This document shows positions 1-9,363 of a stretch of 64,000 nucleotides of DNA, in pieces. A program made the position numbers and the translations under genes. Positions within the stretch are counted from its first letter, which is position 1. Every line of letters starts with the position of its first letter. The notes below the pieces were generated by a model. It did not search any database. It had not been told where the DNA came from and was given only the letters and a program-made list of their open reading frames with translations. The DNA comes from JAMLHH01 sp037189845 (GTDB taxonomy: Bacteria; Bacteroidota; Bacteroidia; Chitinophagales; JADIYW01), in NCBI GenBank assembly GCA_037189845.1, contig JBBCIS010000007.1:1-64000 (forward strand). Reading direction: 5' to 3'.

Positions 1-263
1 TTATTCCGAATGCTTTCTCTCCCAATGGAGATGGAAAAAATGATGTGCTCATCATCAAAGAAGAAAATATCATTTCCTCCAGAATCATCATTTACAACAA
101 GTGGGGCGAGGAAGTTTTTGCAACAGATAATAATCAGCTCAGCTGGAACGGAGCTCACAAGGACAAGCAGCTATCTCCCGATGTATATGGATACTACTAC
201 ACTGGGGCTTGTATGAAAGGTAGCAAAGTCGAATACAAAGGAAATATTACAATTGTCAGATAA
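1..263 (+). CDS. C-terminal end of a type IX secretion substrate (type B sorting domain), 5' truncated
   Basis: The reading frame is open from base 3, so the gene starts left of the window. The visible 86 residues begin IPNAFSPNGDGKND and continue through IYNKWGEEVF, SWNG and YGYYY to NITIVR at the stop. This is the gliding motility-associated C-terminal domain (CHU_C, T9SS type B sorting domain), which directs export across the outer membrane by the type IX system and is then processed or anchored. The function of the passenger domain cannot be seen. The stop codon overlaps the start of the PorP gene by one base (TAATG), so the two are co-transcribed, as is common for type B cargo and PorP/SprF partners. 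Confidence 0.9.
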   Translation, partial: IPNAFSPNGDGKNDVLIIKEENIISSRIIIYNKWGEEVFATDNNQLSWNGAHKDKQLSPDVYGYYYTGACMKGSKVEYKGNITIVR

Positions 264-1864
264 TGAAAAAGTTAATTCTAACTATCGCAATCACCGCCAT
301 CTCTGTAATGGCATTTGCACAAGATGCTCAATTCAGCCAAATGATATGGAATCAACTATATCTCAATCCGGCTCAGGCAGGAACTGATTCGTCTCAAAAC
401 AGATTGTTTGCAATCTACAGGGATCAGTGGCGGCAAGCCAATATTCCGTACATGTCAGCAAACTTTACGTATGACCGTGCTATTCATTTCAAAAACAATT
501 CAAAACATGGTTTAGGAGTTGGAGGATCCTTCTTTTATGACCGTGCAGGGTCAGCAAATTTAAGCAATCTTCTTGTAGAAGCGATGCTCTCCTATTCATA
601 CAAATTCAACCAGCAAAAGCAAAGAGTATCTCTTGGAATGAGCTTAGGTTATGGTAACAGATCATTGGATCCATCTAAATTAATCTTCACTGATGAAGGA
701 GATGGCTCGGGAGGAGAAGTGATCAATAAGGATCAAATGCACTTATCCAGATTAGTTACCGGCGTACATTTCAGTAGCTTATTGAAAGACAAAGGCAGTT
801 TTGATGTAGGCTTCTCTGTATTCAATCCTCATCAGCCCACAGGGACTTTCTTTAATGCTGAAACAGTACAAAACGCAAGATACTCAGCATATACTAAATT
901 CAATTTCAAAGCAGGTGAGAAATGGCAGATACAACCTTCCTATATTCATAATTCACAAGCCCAAAACCATCAGGAGCTTGTCAATGTACTGGCAAGATAT
1001 CAACTCAATAGCGTCGGCCTTTGGTTCGGACCAGGTTACAGATGGAATGATGCAGTTATTGGTTATATCGGCGCAGAGCTCTCTAATTTCAGAGCAGGAT
1101 TCAGCTACGATCAGAATATTTCAGATTTCAAAAAAGCTACAAACGGGATCGGAGCTTTTGAAGTATCTCTTTCATATGCATGGAGTCCAAAACCTAAGCC
1201 AGAACCTGAAATCTTCGAGCCTGTAGAAGAAATCGTAGAAGAGCCGATTGTGGAAGAAGTTCCGGAGATCATTGAAGAAGTCGTAGTTGTAGAACCTGAA
1301 GTCGTAGTTGTAGAACCTACTCCTGAAGAAATATTCCAGGAAAAAGTGAAGAAAACCTTTGAAGCAGGGAGTGTTGTAAAATTATATTTTGACAACAATG
1401 AACCAACCGGTGCCAATTTATCCAAAAACTATCACGACCTGGCTAATTTGTATATTGGTAAAATTGATGATTATAAAGCTAAAGGTGGTGCTGATGCTGA
1501 GAAATTCTTTAATGATGAAATCATAGCTGAATTTAATCTCTTCGAGGGAGTTGCTGAATACATGTTAGAAGCATTACAGGAGGGTCACAAAGTAAATATT
1601 TCTATCAAAGGATATGCATCCAGTCTAGGTTCGAAAGAATACAATCAGAAACTTACAGAACGTCGTGTAAAATCAATCGAGAAATATCTTCTTGAGTTTA
1701 ACAATGGAGTTTTGAGCACTTATGTCGGAAACGGACAACTTGTTATTGCCAGAGAACCATTGGGCAGCAATGACCAAAATCAGGCTACAGGTAAAGACCC
1801 GGTTTATTCGCCTGAATATGCCAAAGACAGAAGAGTAGAAATCAAAATTGAAAAAATTAAATAA
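263..1864 (+). CDS. PorP/SprF-family type IX secretion membrane protein fused to an OmpA-like domain
   Basis: 533 residues. A signal peptide (about residues 1-20, ending FAQ) is followed by the PorP/SprF signature (DAQFSQMIWNQLYLNPAQAG) and a predicted outer-membrane barrel to about residue 310. A Pro/Glu/Val-rich linker (about 310-365) leads to a C-terminal domain with an OmpA-like stretch (IKGYASSLGSKEYNQKL, then ERRVKSIEKYL, about residues 446-478) expected to bind peptidoglycan. PorP/SprF proteins help secrete or attach type B T9SS cargo. The upstream cargo gene overlaps by one base, so this is probably its dedicated partner. PorP proteins are usually about 300 residues; the extra OmpA-like part makes this a longer variant that could tie the export site to the cell wall. 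The last point is inference. Confidence 0.9.
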   Translation: MKKLILTIAITAISVMAFAQDAQFSQMIWNQLYLNPAQAGTDSSQNRLFAIYRDQWRQANIPYMSANFTYDRAIHFKNNSKHGLGVGGSFFYDRAGSANLSNLLVEAMLSYSYKFNQQKQRVSLGMSLGYGNRSLDPSKLIFTDEGDGSGGEVINKDQMHLSRLVTGVHFSSLLKDKGSFDVGFSVFNPHQPTGTFFNAETVQNARYSAYTKFNFKAGEKWQIQPSYIHNSQAQNHQELVNVLARYQLNSVGLWFGPGYRWNDAVIGYIGAELSNFRAGFSYDQNISDFKKATNGIGAFEVSLSYAWSPKPKPEPEIFEPVEEIVEEPIVEEVPEIIEEVVVVEPEVVVVEPTPEEIFQEKVKKTFEAGSVVKLYFDNNEPTGANLSKNYHDLANLYIGKIDDYKAKGGADAEKFFNDEIIAEFNLFEGVAEYMLEALQEGHKVNISIKGYASSLGSKEYNQKLTERRVKSIEKYLLEFNNGVLSTYVGNGQLVIAREPLGSNDQNQATGKDPVYSPEYAKDRRVEIKIEKIK

Positions 1865-1924
1865 TTATTAGAGTGTAATTTTATCAAATATGCTATAGAC
1901 AATTTGGCATTCAGCCCACACCTA

Positions 1925-1999
1925 ACAGACTCCATGCACAAGTGAAAGGAGACTAGACATACCAGTCACATAATTCTATCACTACGATATGGAGTCTGT
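1925..1999. repeat. Long-range inverted repeat downstream of the PorP gene
   Basis: ACAGACTCCAT (1925-1935) is perfectly complementary to ATGGAGTCTGT (1989-1999). The 53 bases between hold smaller possible stems (CAC/GTG near 1937-1944; GACT/AGTC near 1951-1967), so a branched RNA fold is possible. There is no good T-run after it. It lies about 60 bases after the operon stop and could protect the 3' end or be a repeat relic. Confidence 0.4.
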
Positions 2000-2128
2000 A
2001 TTTATTCCAAATATTTGATCTCATTACTAGTTTACATCTATTTTTATTGAAAGGTATCATAATACTTTTTGAATCAAAATGATTTGATTTTAGTTTGTAT
2101 CTTCTCGAGAAATATCTAAAACATCAAT

Positions 2129-3289
2129 ATGAGAATCTTCATCATCCATAATCAATATCAACAAAGAGGAGGAGAAGATGCCGTTGTTGAACAGGAAGTT
2201 GATCTCTTAAAAAGAAAAAATGAAGTCCAACTTTTTACAACAAAAAATCATAAAGGAATAAAGGGAGCTATACAGACGTTACTTTCTCCTTACAATTATT
2301 TCATATCAAAAAAAATTATCAAAAAAATTGTAAAATTTAATCCCGATATAGTACATATACATAATCTACACTATAGCATAGGGCCATTGATTGTTAGAAA
2401 AATAAACAAACTAGGTGTTCCGATGGTGATGACTCTTCATAATTACAGACTCATCTGTCCGTCCGCAACCTTATCAAACAATGGCAAATTATACTTAAAA
2501 AGTCTTGAAGAAAATTTCCCATGGTCAGCAGTATTAGACAGAGTCCATAACAGCTCTTATTTCAAAACTTTTTATCTGGGATTTACTTACTGGCTTCATA
2601 AAAAGCTGAATACCTGGAATAAAGTAGACCGTTATATTGTATTGTCAGATTTTGCAAAAAAAATTATTACCGATTCAACTTTAAATATCAGCGATAAAAA
2701 AATTGTAGTAAAACCTAACAGCACTTTCATTCCTGATAATAATGTCAATTATCAATCTCAGCACCATTTTCTTTATATCGGAAGGTTAAGCACGGAGAAA
2801 GGTATTGAAGTATTGTTAGAAGCATTCAGTGGAACTTCTTTTAAATTAAAAATCGCCGGAGATGGCCCTCTGAAAAAATTAGTGCTCAATTATACAGCAA
2901 AATATTCCAATATAGAGTATTTAGGTCCTATGCTTTTTTCTGACTTAGATAAAGAAATCAGGCTCTCTTCAGCCGTAATTGTGCCGTCGGTCTGCTACGA
3001 AACTTTTGGATTAACTATCATTGAGGCCTTTGCCAGACATACCTCTACGATAGTTTCTGATATTGGTACTTTTAAAGAAATTGTTCATAATGATTTCAAT
3101 GGACTTTGTTTTAAAACCGGGGATAAAAATGATTTGATTAATAAGTTAAAAACATGGTCAGAATTATCTGAGGAACAAAAATCTCGGATCAGGGTTCAAG
3201 GGTTTAATGATTTTATGCAAAAATACACCTATGAATCCGGACTGGAAAGATTGACGGAAATATATCAGAAATTACTTAAACAGCCTTAA
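2129..3289 (+). CDS. Family 4-type glycosyltransferase
   Basis: 386 residues with a GT-B layout. The N-terminus reads MRIFIIHNQYQQRGGEDAVVEQEV, a frequent start in GT4 enzymes that carry a GGED loop for acceptor binding. The C-terminal nucleotide-sugar domain contains LYIGRLSTEKGIEVLLEAF (from about residue 213) and the retaining E-x7-E motif ETFGLTIIE (about residue 290). It should transfer a sugar from an NDP-donor to a lipid-linked or growing surface glycan at the inner face of the membrane. It is separated from the convergent FkbM methyltransferase by 340 bp, so it may be a single-gene unit. Donor and acceptor cannot be told. Local AT content is high with many Lys AAA codons. Confidence 0.87.
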   Translation: MRIFIIHNQYQQRGGEDAVVEQEVDLLKRKNEVQLFTTKNHKGIKGAIQTLLSPYNYFISKKIIKKIVKFNPDIVHIHNLHYSIGPLIVRKINKLGVPMVMTLHNYRLICPSATLSNNGKLYLKSLEENFPWSAVLDRVHNSSYFKTFYLGFTYWLHKKLNTWNKVDRYIVLSDFAKKIITDSTLNISDKKIVVKPNSTFIPDNNVNYQSQHHFLYIGRLSTEKGIEVLLEAFSGTSFKLKIAGDGPLKKLVLNYTAKYSNIEYLGPMLFSDLDKEIRLSSAVIVPSVCYETFGLTIIEAFARHTSTIVSDIGTFKEIVHNDFNGLCFKTGDKNDLINKLKTWSELSEEQKSRIRVQGFNDFMQKYTYESGLERLTEIYQKLLKQP

Positions 3290-3292
3290 GAT

Positions 3293-3440
3293 TATCTTTG
3301 TTCCAATACTTCGAAATCAAAAAACAATGATAATGAATGAAAATTTTAAGAAAGATACTTATTCCAGATTATTCACTTTAAACTCTCCTATAATAATGAA
3401 AAGGAAAGCATCTATTCCATATTGTCGAATGGCTGATTAA
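3293..3440 (+). other. Possible promoter box and 37-codon ORF in the gap after the glycosyltransferase
   Basis: The 3290-3630 gap holds no recognisable gene. A TATCTTTG box, the Bacteroidota -7 consensus, lies at 3293-3300. An ATG at 3327 opens a 37-residue frame (MIMNENFKKDTYSRLFTL...) to a stop at 3440. There is no clear -33 TTG at the right distance and I recognise no product. The rest of the gap is AT-rich with nothing I can assign. Confidence 0.15.
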
Positions 3441-3630
3441 ACAATAATTGACCAGAGAAGTAATTTCATATGTGGATATACCTTGATTGACATTAGGTCA
3501 TATTACCTCACTAATAGGCTAAATTTAGTTGATAAAATTGTTAAGCACACTGTTTTATTTAGCATTTTTCTTAAGATAAAATAGCATTAACATGTATTTC
3601 TTTTCTTCAAAACAGCACTGAAGCCTCTCT

Positions 3631-4506
3631 TTATCTTAGATACATTTTTTTAAAATCATTTATGGCATTCTCCGCCACCTCATGTTTGTCCTCTGTTACA
3701 GCAAGAATATCTGTATAAAAAATCGTTTTGGAAGACAGATCTTTATTCATAGAGATAATATAGTTATTTAAACTCAAAAGAACATCAATATTTGCATTTT
3801 CCAAAATCAGATTTCCAAAATTATCGAATACATAAATAGAATAATAACCTTGTTTTTTTAGAAAGCTGTAAAGAACACGATATCCCTCCGCTTGCAAATC
3901 ATTGTCAACTTCATTTTCCCAAAACAGCAGAGGTTTGTATGCTTCTATAGTTCCCGAAGCTGAAAGCAAAACATCCCAGTCATAGCCATCAGTATCTGAT
4001 TTTATCAAGACAATTTTATCGCTCTCTTTAAGCACGGCATCCAGCGGCTTGTGAGTACTTATAACAGAAGTACCATAGTTATTACTAACAGTCGCAGTAC
4101 TTGTGCTCCCTGAAGAACGGGAAAGTTCTCCTACTACCTTTCCCGTGCCCACCAAAAGTTTGTAAGTCGTTATTCTTCCTTGTACAGATTGAGGCAACAT
4201 GGAAATATTTTGCGTCAGGTAGTCAAAGAAATAGTCCGAGCCTTCTACACATATAAACTCATTTTTGCAATGAAACAAGGTCGAAAAAAGAGTATCTCCG
4301 ATATTTGCACCCACGTCCACTACTACACCTTCCGCTGAAAGATGTTTCACAAGTATTGGTAAAAACCTATCATACAAGCGATATCGGCTTTGATAATATG
4401 GTAAAAGATGCTTCGACGGAATCCTAATTCTGTATCTCTCTATCAGGTAGGATGTCTGCCAGTAGGTTTTCAGCTTTTGAAATATGACAGTAATTTTTGA
4501 AAGCAT
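3631..4506 (-). CDS. FkbM-family methyltransferase
   Basis: 291 residues. The SAM-binding glycine loop VVVDVGANIGD (residues 61-71) is followed by an acidic strand end (ICVEGSD). A later KSDTDGYDWDVL and a FWENEV strand are typical of the FkbM fold. FkbM enzymes O-methylate sugars or polyketides. Because it lies beside two glycosyltransferases and another methyltransferase, the likely substrate is a sugar residue in a surface polysaccharide; that is inference from context. It is the last gene of a minus-strand set (methyltransferase, glycosyltransferase, FkbM), with gaps of 65 and 114 bp, so they need not form one tight operon. Confidence 0.82.
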   Translation of the reverse strand: MLSKITVIFQKLKTYWQTSYLIERYRIRIPSKHLLPYYQSRYRLYDRFLPILVKHLSAEGVVVDVGANIGDTLFSTLFHCKNEFICVEGSDYFFDYLTQNISMLPQSVQGRITTYKLLVGTGKVVGELSRSSGSTSTATVSNNYGTSVISTHKPLDAVLKESDKIVLIKSDTDGYDWDVLLSASGTIEAYKPLLFWENEVDNDLQAEGYRVLYSFLKKQGYYSIYVFDNFGNLILENANIDVLLSLNNYIISMNKDLSSKTIFYTDILAVTEDKHEVAENAINDFKKMYLR

Positions 4507-4620
4507 TTTTCGGTATGTGATAATATATGGAGTATCATAAAAATACTCTTTTCAAAATTAAATAAACAGAGTAAAATAAGTCCGTGTTGTTGAAAATATC
4601 CATCAGTGTCATACATTTGT

Positions 4621-5577
4621 CTAAAAAGGAACTCCTGTTTTCCCTTTTCTAAAATCAGATGTCAGAAGTAAATATATCCTCCTGAGTATCCTGTAAACGA
4701 TTCTTGGGAATGACTTGTACCAAAATCTGTTGTAGTAATAATTATCGGCATCCTCATTTATCAGGATTTTATCAGGGTGAATTAAAGGTATAATCTTTTG
4801 GGTCGGAATATTTGCAAAAGGATCATTTGGATCAGTACAATGCAAAGCATCCGCACTAAAACCTATATTGGAAATCAGATTGACATTAGGAAGAATTGCC
4901 AATCCATTGTATCTCCATACAGCAGCCATCCACTGAAAATCCCATGAGTTTATTTCTCCTCTCTTGGTCAACAGAAATTTGTCCATAAAAACCTGTCGGG
5001 TTTTCCATGACGGGTAATATTTCTTTAAAACTTCTTTAAATTCCGCTTTAGAATAATCATCCATCGTGAAAGAATATTTGCTCCACGCGCGCTTCCATGT
5101 AGCAAATCCCCAAATATGTGGCTGCAATGAAAAGAAATATGAAGCCTCCCCTCTTTTGATTCCATATTGAAAATTATCACCGCTGATGTGCATTATTCTT
5201 TCATTGTTTCTGTACTTTTCTAATAATTCTGAACAATAAGCAAAAAAATCAGAGTGGGGCAAACAATCTTCTTCAAAAATTATTCCTTCATCTACATGTT
5301 CAAAAAACCAATTAATGGCTGAACTCACGCCCTTGCCTGCTCCCACATTTTCATCTCTGAAAAAAGTTTTTACTTCACAATCCCAATCAACCTGTTCTAC
5401 AAGGGCTTTACACTCTTTATTTCGCTCAGCTTCTCCCTGAATATGTTTTCTGGGACCATCGCTTGCAATAAAAAGGTATTTGGGTCTTTGTTTCTTAATT
5501 TCATCAAAAACCTGCTGCGCTAGTTGTATCCTGTTAAATACAATAAGTAAAACAGGTGTTAAAAGTTGTTTGGACAT
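4621..5577 (-). CDS. GT-A fold glycosyltransferase (family 2-like)
   Basis: 318 residues. The N-terminus TPVLLIVFNRIQLAQQVFDEI and YLFIASDGPR give the start of a GT-A Rossmann-like fold. FEEDCLPHSDFF (from residue 101) supplies an acidic EDC motif in the place of the metal-binding DxD. The downstream HISGDN and WGFATWKRAW segments are typical of a bacterial group often annotated as nucleotide-diphospho-sugar transferase or HlpA-like. No transmembrane segment is evident, so it should act in the cytoplasm on surface-glycan assembly. Sugar donor and linkage cannot be predicted. Confidence 0.78.
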   Translation of the reverse strand: MSKQLLTPVLLIVFNRIQLAQQVFDEIKKQRPKYLFIASDGPRKHIQGEAERNKECKALVEQVDWDCEVKTFFRDENVGAGKGVSSAINWFFEHVDEGIIFEEDCLPHSDFFAYCSELLEKYRNNERIMHISGDNFQYGIKRGEASYFFSLQPHIWGFATWKRAWSKYSFTMDDYSKAEFKEVLKKYYPSWKTRQVFMDKFLLTKRGEINSWDFQWMAAVWRYNGLAILPNVNLISNIGFSADALHCTDPNDPFANIPTQKIIPLIHPDKILINEDADNYYYNRFWYKSFPRIVYRILRRIYLLLTSDFRKGKTGVPF

Positions 5578-5642
5578 TAAAGACTACTTTACTGTGATAA
5601 AACTACTAAATTCTTTCCCAAATGTTTTTTGTAGACTCTCTA

Positions 5643-6596
5643 TTATGATTTATACAGATAAAAGCAGACCGTATCACCATCATTTAGCAGGTTTAATTTT
5701 TTAATCTCCCTCTTATAGGCTTTGTCTTGTGCTTTACTAAGAAACAATCCTTTACTTTCTAAAAGATTTCTATTATGTTTTTCGTGCAATAAATAGATAG
5801 AATAAGGTGTGTCATAGAAAAAATCAACTAGCAAAAAGCCATGTTTTCTTGCCAGCATCTCAAAACTTGTAATAGTATGCAAATAAAAGTGGCGCGGAGG
5901 ATCCAGATGAAATGCATTAGATTGATATTTTCTATAATGATGGCTGGATGCCACTGGTATCCTGACAACAGCATACCTGTCATTTTTCAATAATCTGTCG
6001 AGCTGAACAAAAACATCATGCTGGTCATACATATGTTCTAATGAATGATGAAGCATAACCATATCAAATACACCATCAACTTCATTAAGTACTTTTTTCA
6101 GAACAGAAACACCAGTTCTATAGTGAATATCTTTTTCAATAAAGGGGTCTATCCCTAGGACGTTTTTAAAGCCAACCTGATTCATTTTTACAATCTTGTC
6201 TCCACTACCGCATCCAACATCCAGAATCTTTGAATCGTAATCAATCATCCCCTTCTGAATCCAATGGTATGGAGAAATACCATCCACTTCAACTGCTGCC
6301 AACAATTTTCCCAATAAATTATTTCCCCAAAGCCTGTAATTCATCAATTGTTTCAATAAAAACAAGCGCATTGGACTTTTTATTTCAGGGGAACCCTTAA
6401 ATGAATAATAGCTTGCAGGATAGTACTTACTCATATCTTCCGGAGACTGCACTATCTGAACGCAACCACATCTTCCACACTCAAAGTATTCAAACTCTTC
6501 CAGCAATCCCAATTGTAATTCTCTTGCAACAAGTAGCTTATGAAGTTTTGTATTATCACAAATCCTGCATATTATATTGGACTCTTCAGCTATCAC
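5643..6596 (-). CDS. Class I SAM-dependent methyltransferase with N-terminal Cys cluster
   Basis: 317 residues. Cys10-x2-Cys13 and Cys40-x2-Cys43 (CRICDN and CGRCGC) form a likely zinc-binding module before the methyltransferase domain. ILDVGCGSGDK (about residues 124-134) is SAM motif I, and LHHSLEHMYD is the usual motif after strand 4. This arrangement is found in sugar C-methyltransferase-like proteins of polysaccharide clusters, so a deoxysugar or glycan substrate is likely but not shown. The start is a GTG: an in-frame stop lies four codons upstream and no ATG precedes the Cys cluster. Confidence 0.8.
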   Translation of the reverse strand: MIAEESNIICRICDNTKLHKLLVARELQLGLLEEFEYFECGRCGCVQIVQSPEDMSKYYPASYYSFKGSPEIKSPMRLFLLKQLMNYRLWGNNLLGKLLAAVEVDGISPYHWIQKGMIDYDSKILDVGCGSGDKIVKMNQVGFKNVLGIDPFIEKDIHYRTGVSVLKKVLNEVDGVFDMVMLHHSLEHMYDQHDVFVQLDRLLKNDRYAVVRIPVASSHHYRKYQSNAFHLDPPRHFYLHTITSFEMLARKHGFLLVDFFYDTPYSIYLLHEKHNRNLLESKGLFLSKAQDKAYKREIKKLNLLNDGDTVCFYLYKS

Positions 6597-6776
6597 AAAA
6601 TATTCTTATGATTAAATAACTTTTAAAATGGTTTTTAAAAATAAACAAATTGTAAAATACCTCATAACAAATTCAAATTTGATTGAACACCTTTGCTCAT
6701 CATTCTATAATGAAGACAATCTGTAAAAAAACAATGAGAATCTTATATCTTCACATATCATTGAAATTTGCTAAAA

Positions 6777-9335
6777 ATGACAAAAAACAAACCTCAACAA
6801 TCAAAAGTTGAAAAAATCTCACAAAACCAAATTTTCAATTCCAAATGGGCGATAATCATTGTTATTCTCCTATTACTGTTTTCAGCATTCATATATTATG
6901 CTCCCAGTTTTAATGAAAAGTCTCTTCCTGCTCACGATTTACAGCAAGGAGTTGCGATGGCAACTCAATTAGCTGACTTATATAAAGAAACCGGCGAATA
7001 TGCAAAATGGGCGATCAATTCTTTTTCCGGAATGCCATCTTTCCAAATATGGATTTCATATGAAAACCTTTCCTCATGGCTATCTGTCCTCATATACAAT
7101 CATACCAATGCATATATATTTATATCATTATTTATATCAATTTGCTCTGCAATATTATTTTATTCTATCGGGACTCATCCTATTATTATATTCATAGGAG
7201 GTATATCTTTGATTTTCAGCAACTTTACAGTTATAAGCCTAATGGCCGGCCATAATAATAAAGTGATGGTCATGTCTATTGTACCTTTGACACTAGCAGG
7301 TATATGGTTATTATATGAAAGAAAAAAATATATAATTGCATTATTTCTGATATCGCTTTCCATAGCTCTGCAAGTTCGTTTAAACCACGTACAGATTACA
7401 TATTTCATGATATTTTTTGTTGGAGTATGGAGTCTGTTTAATTTCTTTTATTGGACCAGAGAAAAAGATTTCCGTCACTTGATTCTATCTTTTATTATCA
7501 TGGCATTGGGTATAAGCTTAGGAGCAATCAATAATTCAACTCAACTACTTGCAAACAAAGAGTATAGCGAAGAAACACAAAGGGGAGGACCCAGTAAAGT
7601 AGAATTAGCCAAAAACCCAGAACAAATTGAATCTGATGGTGTCGGATATGAATATGCAACAGCATGGAGTTATGGAATACTAGAATCATTTACATTATTA
7701 ATACCCAATTTTTCAGGTGGACCAGATCCATCCGGAGATATAGACGAAAGCAATGAAGTCGCAAAAGTATTAATAGCTAATGGTGTTCCTGTCAATAATG
7801 CTATTCAGGTTGCAAAACAGTTACCCACCTACTGGGGAAGCCAGCCATTTGTAGCAGGAACAACCTACATCGGATCAATTATTATATTTTTAATGTTCTT
7901 AGGATTTTTCATTCTTAATGACCGGAAAAAATGGTGGTTGATAGGTAGCTTTATAATAACTTTATTCCTTGCATGGGGTGACAATTTCAGTATTTTTTAT
8001 AAATTTTTATTCAACTATCTTCCATATTTTAATAAGTTCAGAACACCTTCGATGGTGTTTTACCTGACTACAATTATTGTCGCTATTACAGCAGCCCTTA
8101 CCTTACAAAAATTTGTTCAACAATCTCAGGACAGAGAGATGTTATGGAGTAAGTTTTTTAGAGTTTCTTTGGGCTTTATAGGCTTTATGTTAATAATTAC
8201 TGTCCTCGGCTCTGGAATCTTTTCATTCTCTTCTCCAGAACTTGATACCAATATTAAAGCACAGCTCTTACAAATGACGCAGAATAATGTTTCTCTGGCA
8301 GATGCCATTATGGGAGGACTTATTCAGGAAAGGAAATCTATGATGAGAGCAGATTCATTCCGTTCATTGGTATTGATATTATTAACAGCTATTGCTATTG
8401 CAGCTTTTCTTAAGAGAAAGATATCAGCTGAAATTATGCTATCAATTATTGCAGTATTAATATTGATCGATATTGTTGGAGTGGACAAAAGATATGTAAA
8501 CCATGACACATTTGTAGACAATGCTCTAGCCGGAATAGATGGACCTATTCCAACTGAAGCTGACAGATTTATCCTGCAAGATACAACTCAAAGTTATCGT
8601 ATACTTGATCTTACAGTCAATAGCTTCAGTGATGCAAAGCCATCATATTTCCATAAAAACATTGGAGGATATCACTCCGTAAAATTAAAACGGTACCAGG
8701 ATATTCTTACTTACTTAATGAATCAAAATATTCAGGAATTATCCAAAGGTAATATCACTCAGGCTCAAATTCTGAATATGCTCAATACCAAATATATAAT
8801 CACCTCCAACGAAGCCAGAGGTGTATATAAAAATGAGCAGGCTTTTGGAAATGCATGGTTAATAGATAAGATCAAAATATACAATGGACCTGTAGAAGTA
8901 TTTGATCAGCTAATGAATGAAAACTTATCTAAAACAGCTCTATTGGAACAACCTACTCAAAGTATTCCACAAGACAAGCAGTTTGAAAAAGACTCCAATG
9001 CTTATATCCGATTGATAAAATTCAGTAATGATGAATTGATATATAGTTATTCCTCCTCTTATCCATCCTATGCGGTTTTTTCAGAAATCTATTACAATAA
9101 TGGAAAAGGATGGTCTGCTTATATTGATGGAGTACACGCAGACCATGATCAGGTGAATTATATTTTAAGGGGATTAAATTTGCCGGCAGGTCATCATGAG
9201 ATTTCATTCAAATTTGACTCCCCCACTTTGAAAACGACTGCCAAAATTGATCTGGCCAGCTCATTCATTATCATACTTATTGGCTTGGGTGCAGTAATAA
9301 CTTTTATAAGAGATAATAGAAAACAAAAGATATAA
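6777..9335 (+). CDS. YfhO-like multi-spanning membrane protein
   Basis: About 852 residues. A short charged N-terminus precedes a first membrane helix (WAIIIVILLLLFSAFIYY) and an extracytoplasmic loop (SLPAHDLQQG, FSGMPSFQIW). Around a dozen hydrophobic segments follow, then a long C-terminal soluble domain ending with one more helix (SFIIILIGLGAVITF). The layout and the GY.SAYIDG-like end (GWSAYIDGVHADHDQVN) match the YfhO family, whose characterised Gram-positive members glycosylate lipoteichoic acid. In Bacteroidota a GT-C-like role in surface glycan assembly is inferred. An in-frame TTG nine bases earlier is possible, but ATG 6777 is preferred. Confidence 0.72.
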   Translation: MTKNKPQQSKVEKISQNQIFNSKWAIIIVILLLLFSAFIYYAPSFNEKSLPAHDLQQGVAMATQLADLYKETGEYAKWAINSFSGMPSFQIWISYENLSSWLSVLIYNHTNAYIFISLFISICSAILFYSIGTHPIIIFIGGISLIFSNFTVISLMAGHNNKVMVMSIVPLTLAGIWLLYERKKYIIALFLISLSIALQVRLNHVQITYFMIFFVGVWSLFNFFYWTREKDFRHLILSFIIMALGISLGAINNSTQLLANKEYSEETQRGGPSKVELAKNPEQIESDGVGYEYATAWSYGILESFTLLIPNFSGGPDPSGDIDESNEVAKVLIANGVPVNNAIQVAKQLPTYWGSQPFVAGTTYIGSIIIFLMFLGFFILNDRKKWWLIGSFIITLFLAWGDNFSIFYKFLFNYLPYFNKFRTPSMVFYLTTIIVAITAALTLQKFVQQSQDREMLWSKFFRVSLGFIGFMLIITVLGSGIFSFSSPELDTNIKAQLLQMTQNNVSLADAIMGGLIQERKSMMRADSFRSLVLILLTAIAIAAFLKRKISAEIMLSIIAVLILIDIVGVDKRYVNHDTFVDNALAGIDGPIPTEADRFILQDTTQSYRILDLTVNSFSDAKPSYFHKNIGGYHSVKLKRYQDILTYLMNQNIQELSKGNITQAQILNMLNTKYIITSNEARGVYKNEQAFGNAWLIDKIKIYNGPVEVFDQLMNENLSKTALLEQPTQSIPQDKQFEKDSNAYIRLIKFSNDELIYSYSSSYPSYAVFSEIYYNNGKGWSAYIDGVHADHDQVNYILRGLNLPAGHHEISFKFDSPTLKTTAKIDLASSFIIILIGLGAVITFIRDNRKQKI

Positions 9336-9338
9336 AAT

Positions 9339-9363
9339 ATTGGGAGGTCTTCACCTCCCCAAT
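9339..9363. terminator. Hairpin between convergent genes, possible two-way terminator
   Basis: ATTGGGAGGT (9339-9348) pairs with ACCTCCCCAAT (9353-9363) with one bulged base. On the plus strand a T-rich stretch follows (GTTTCTATTATTTTA). It overlaps the last codon of the minus-strand acyltransferase gene. Confidence 0.55.
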
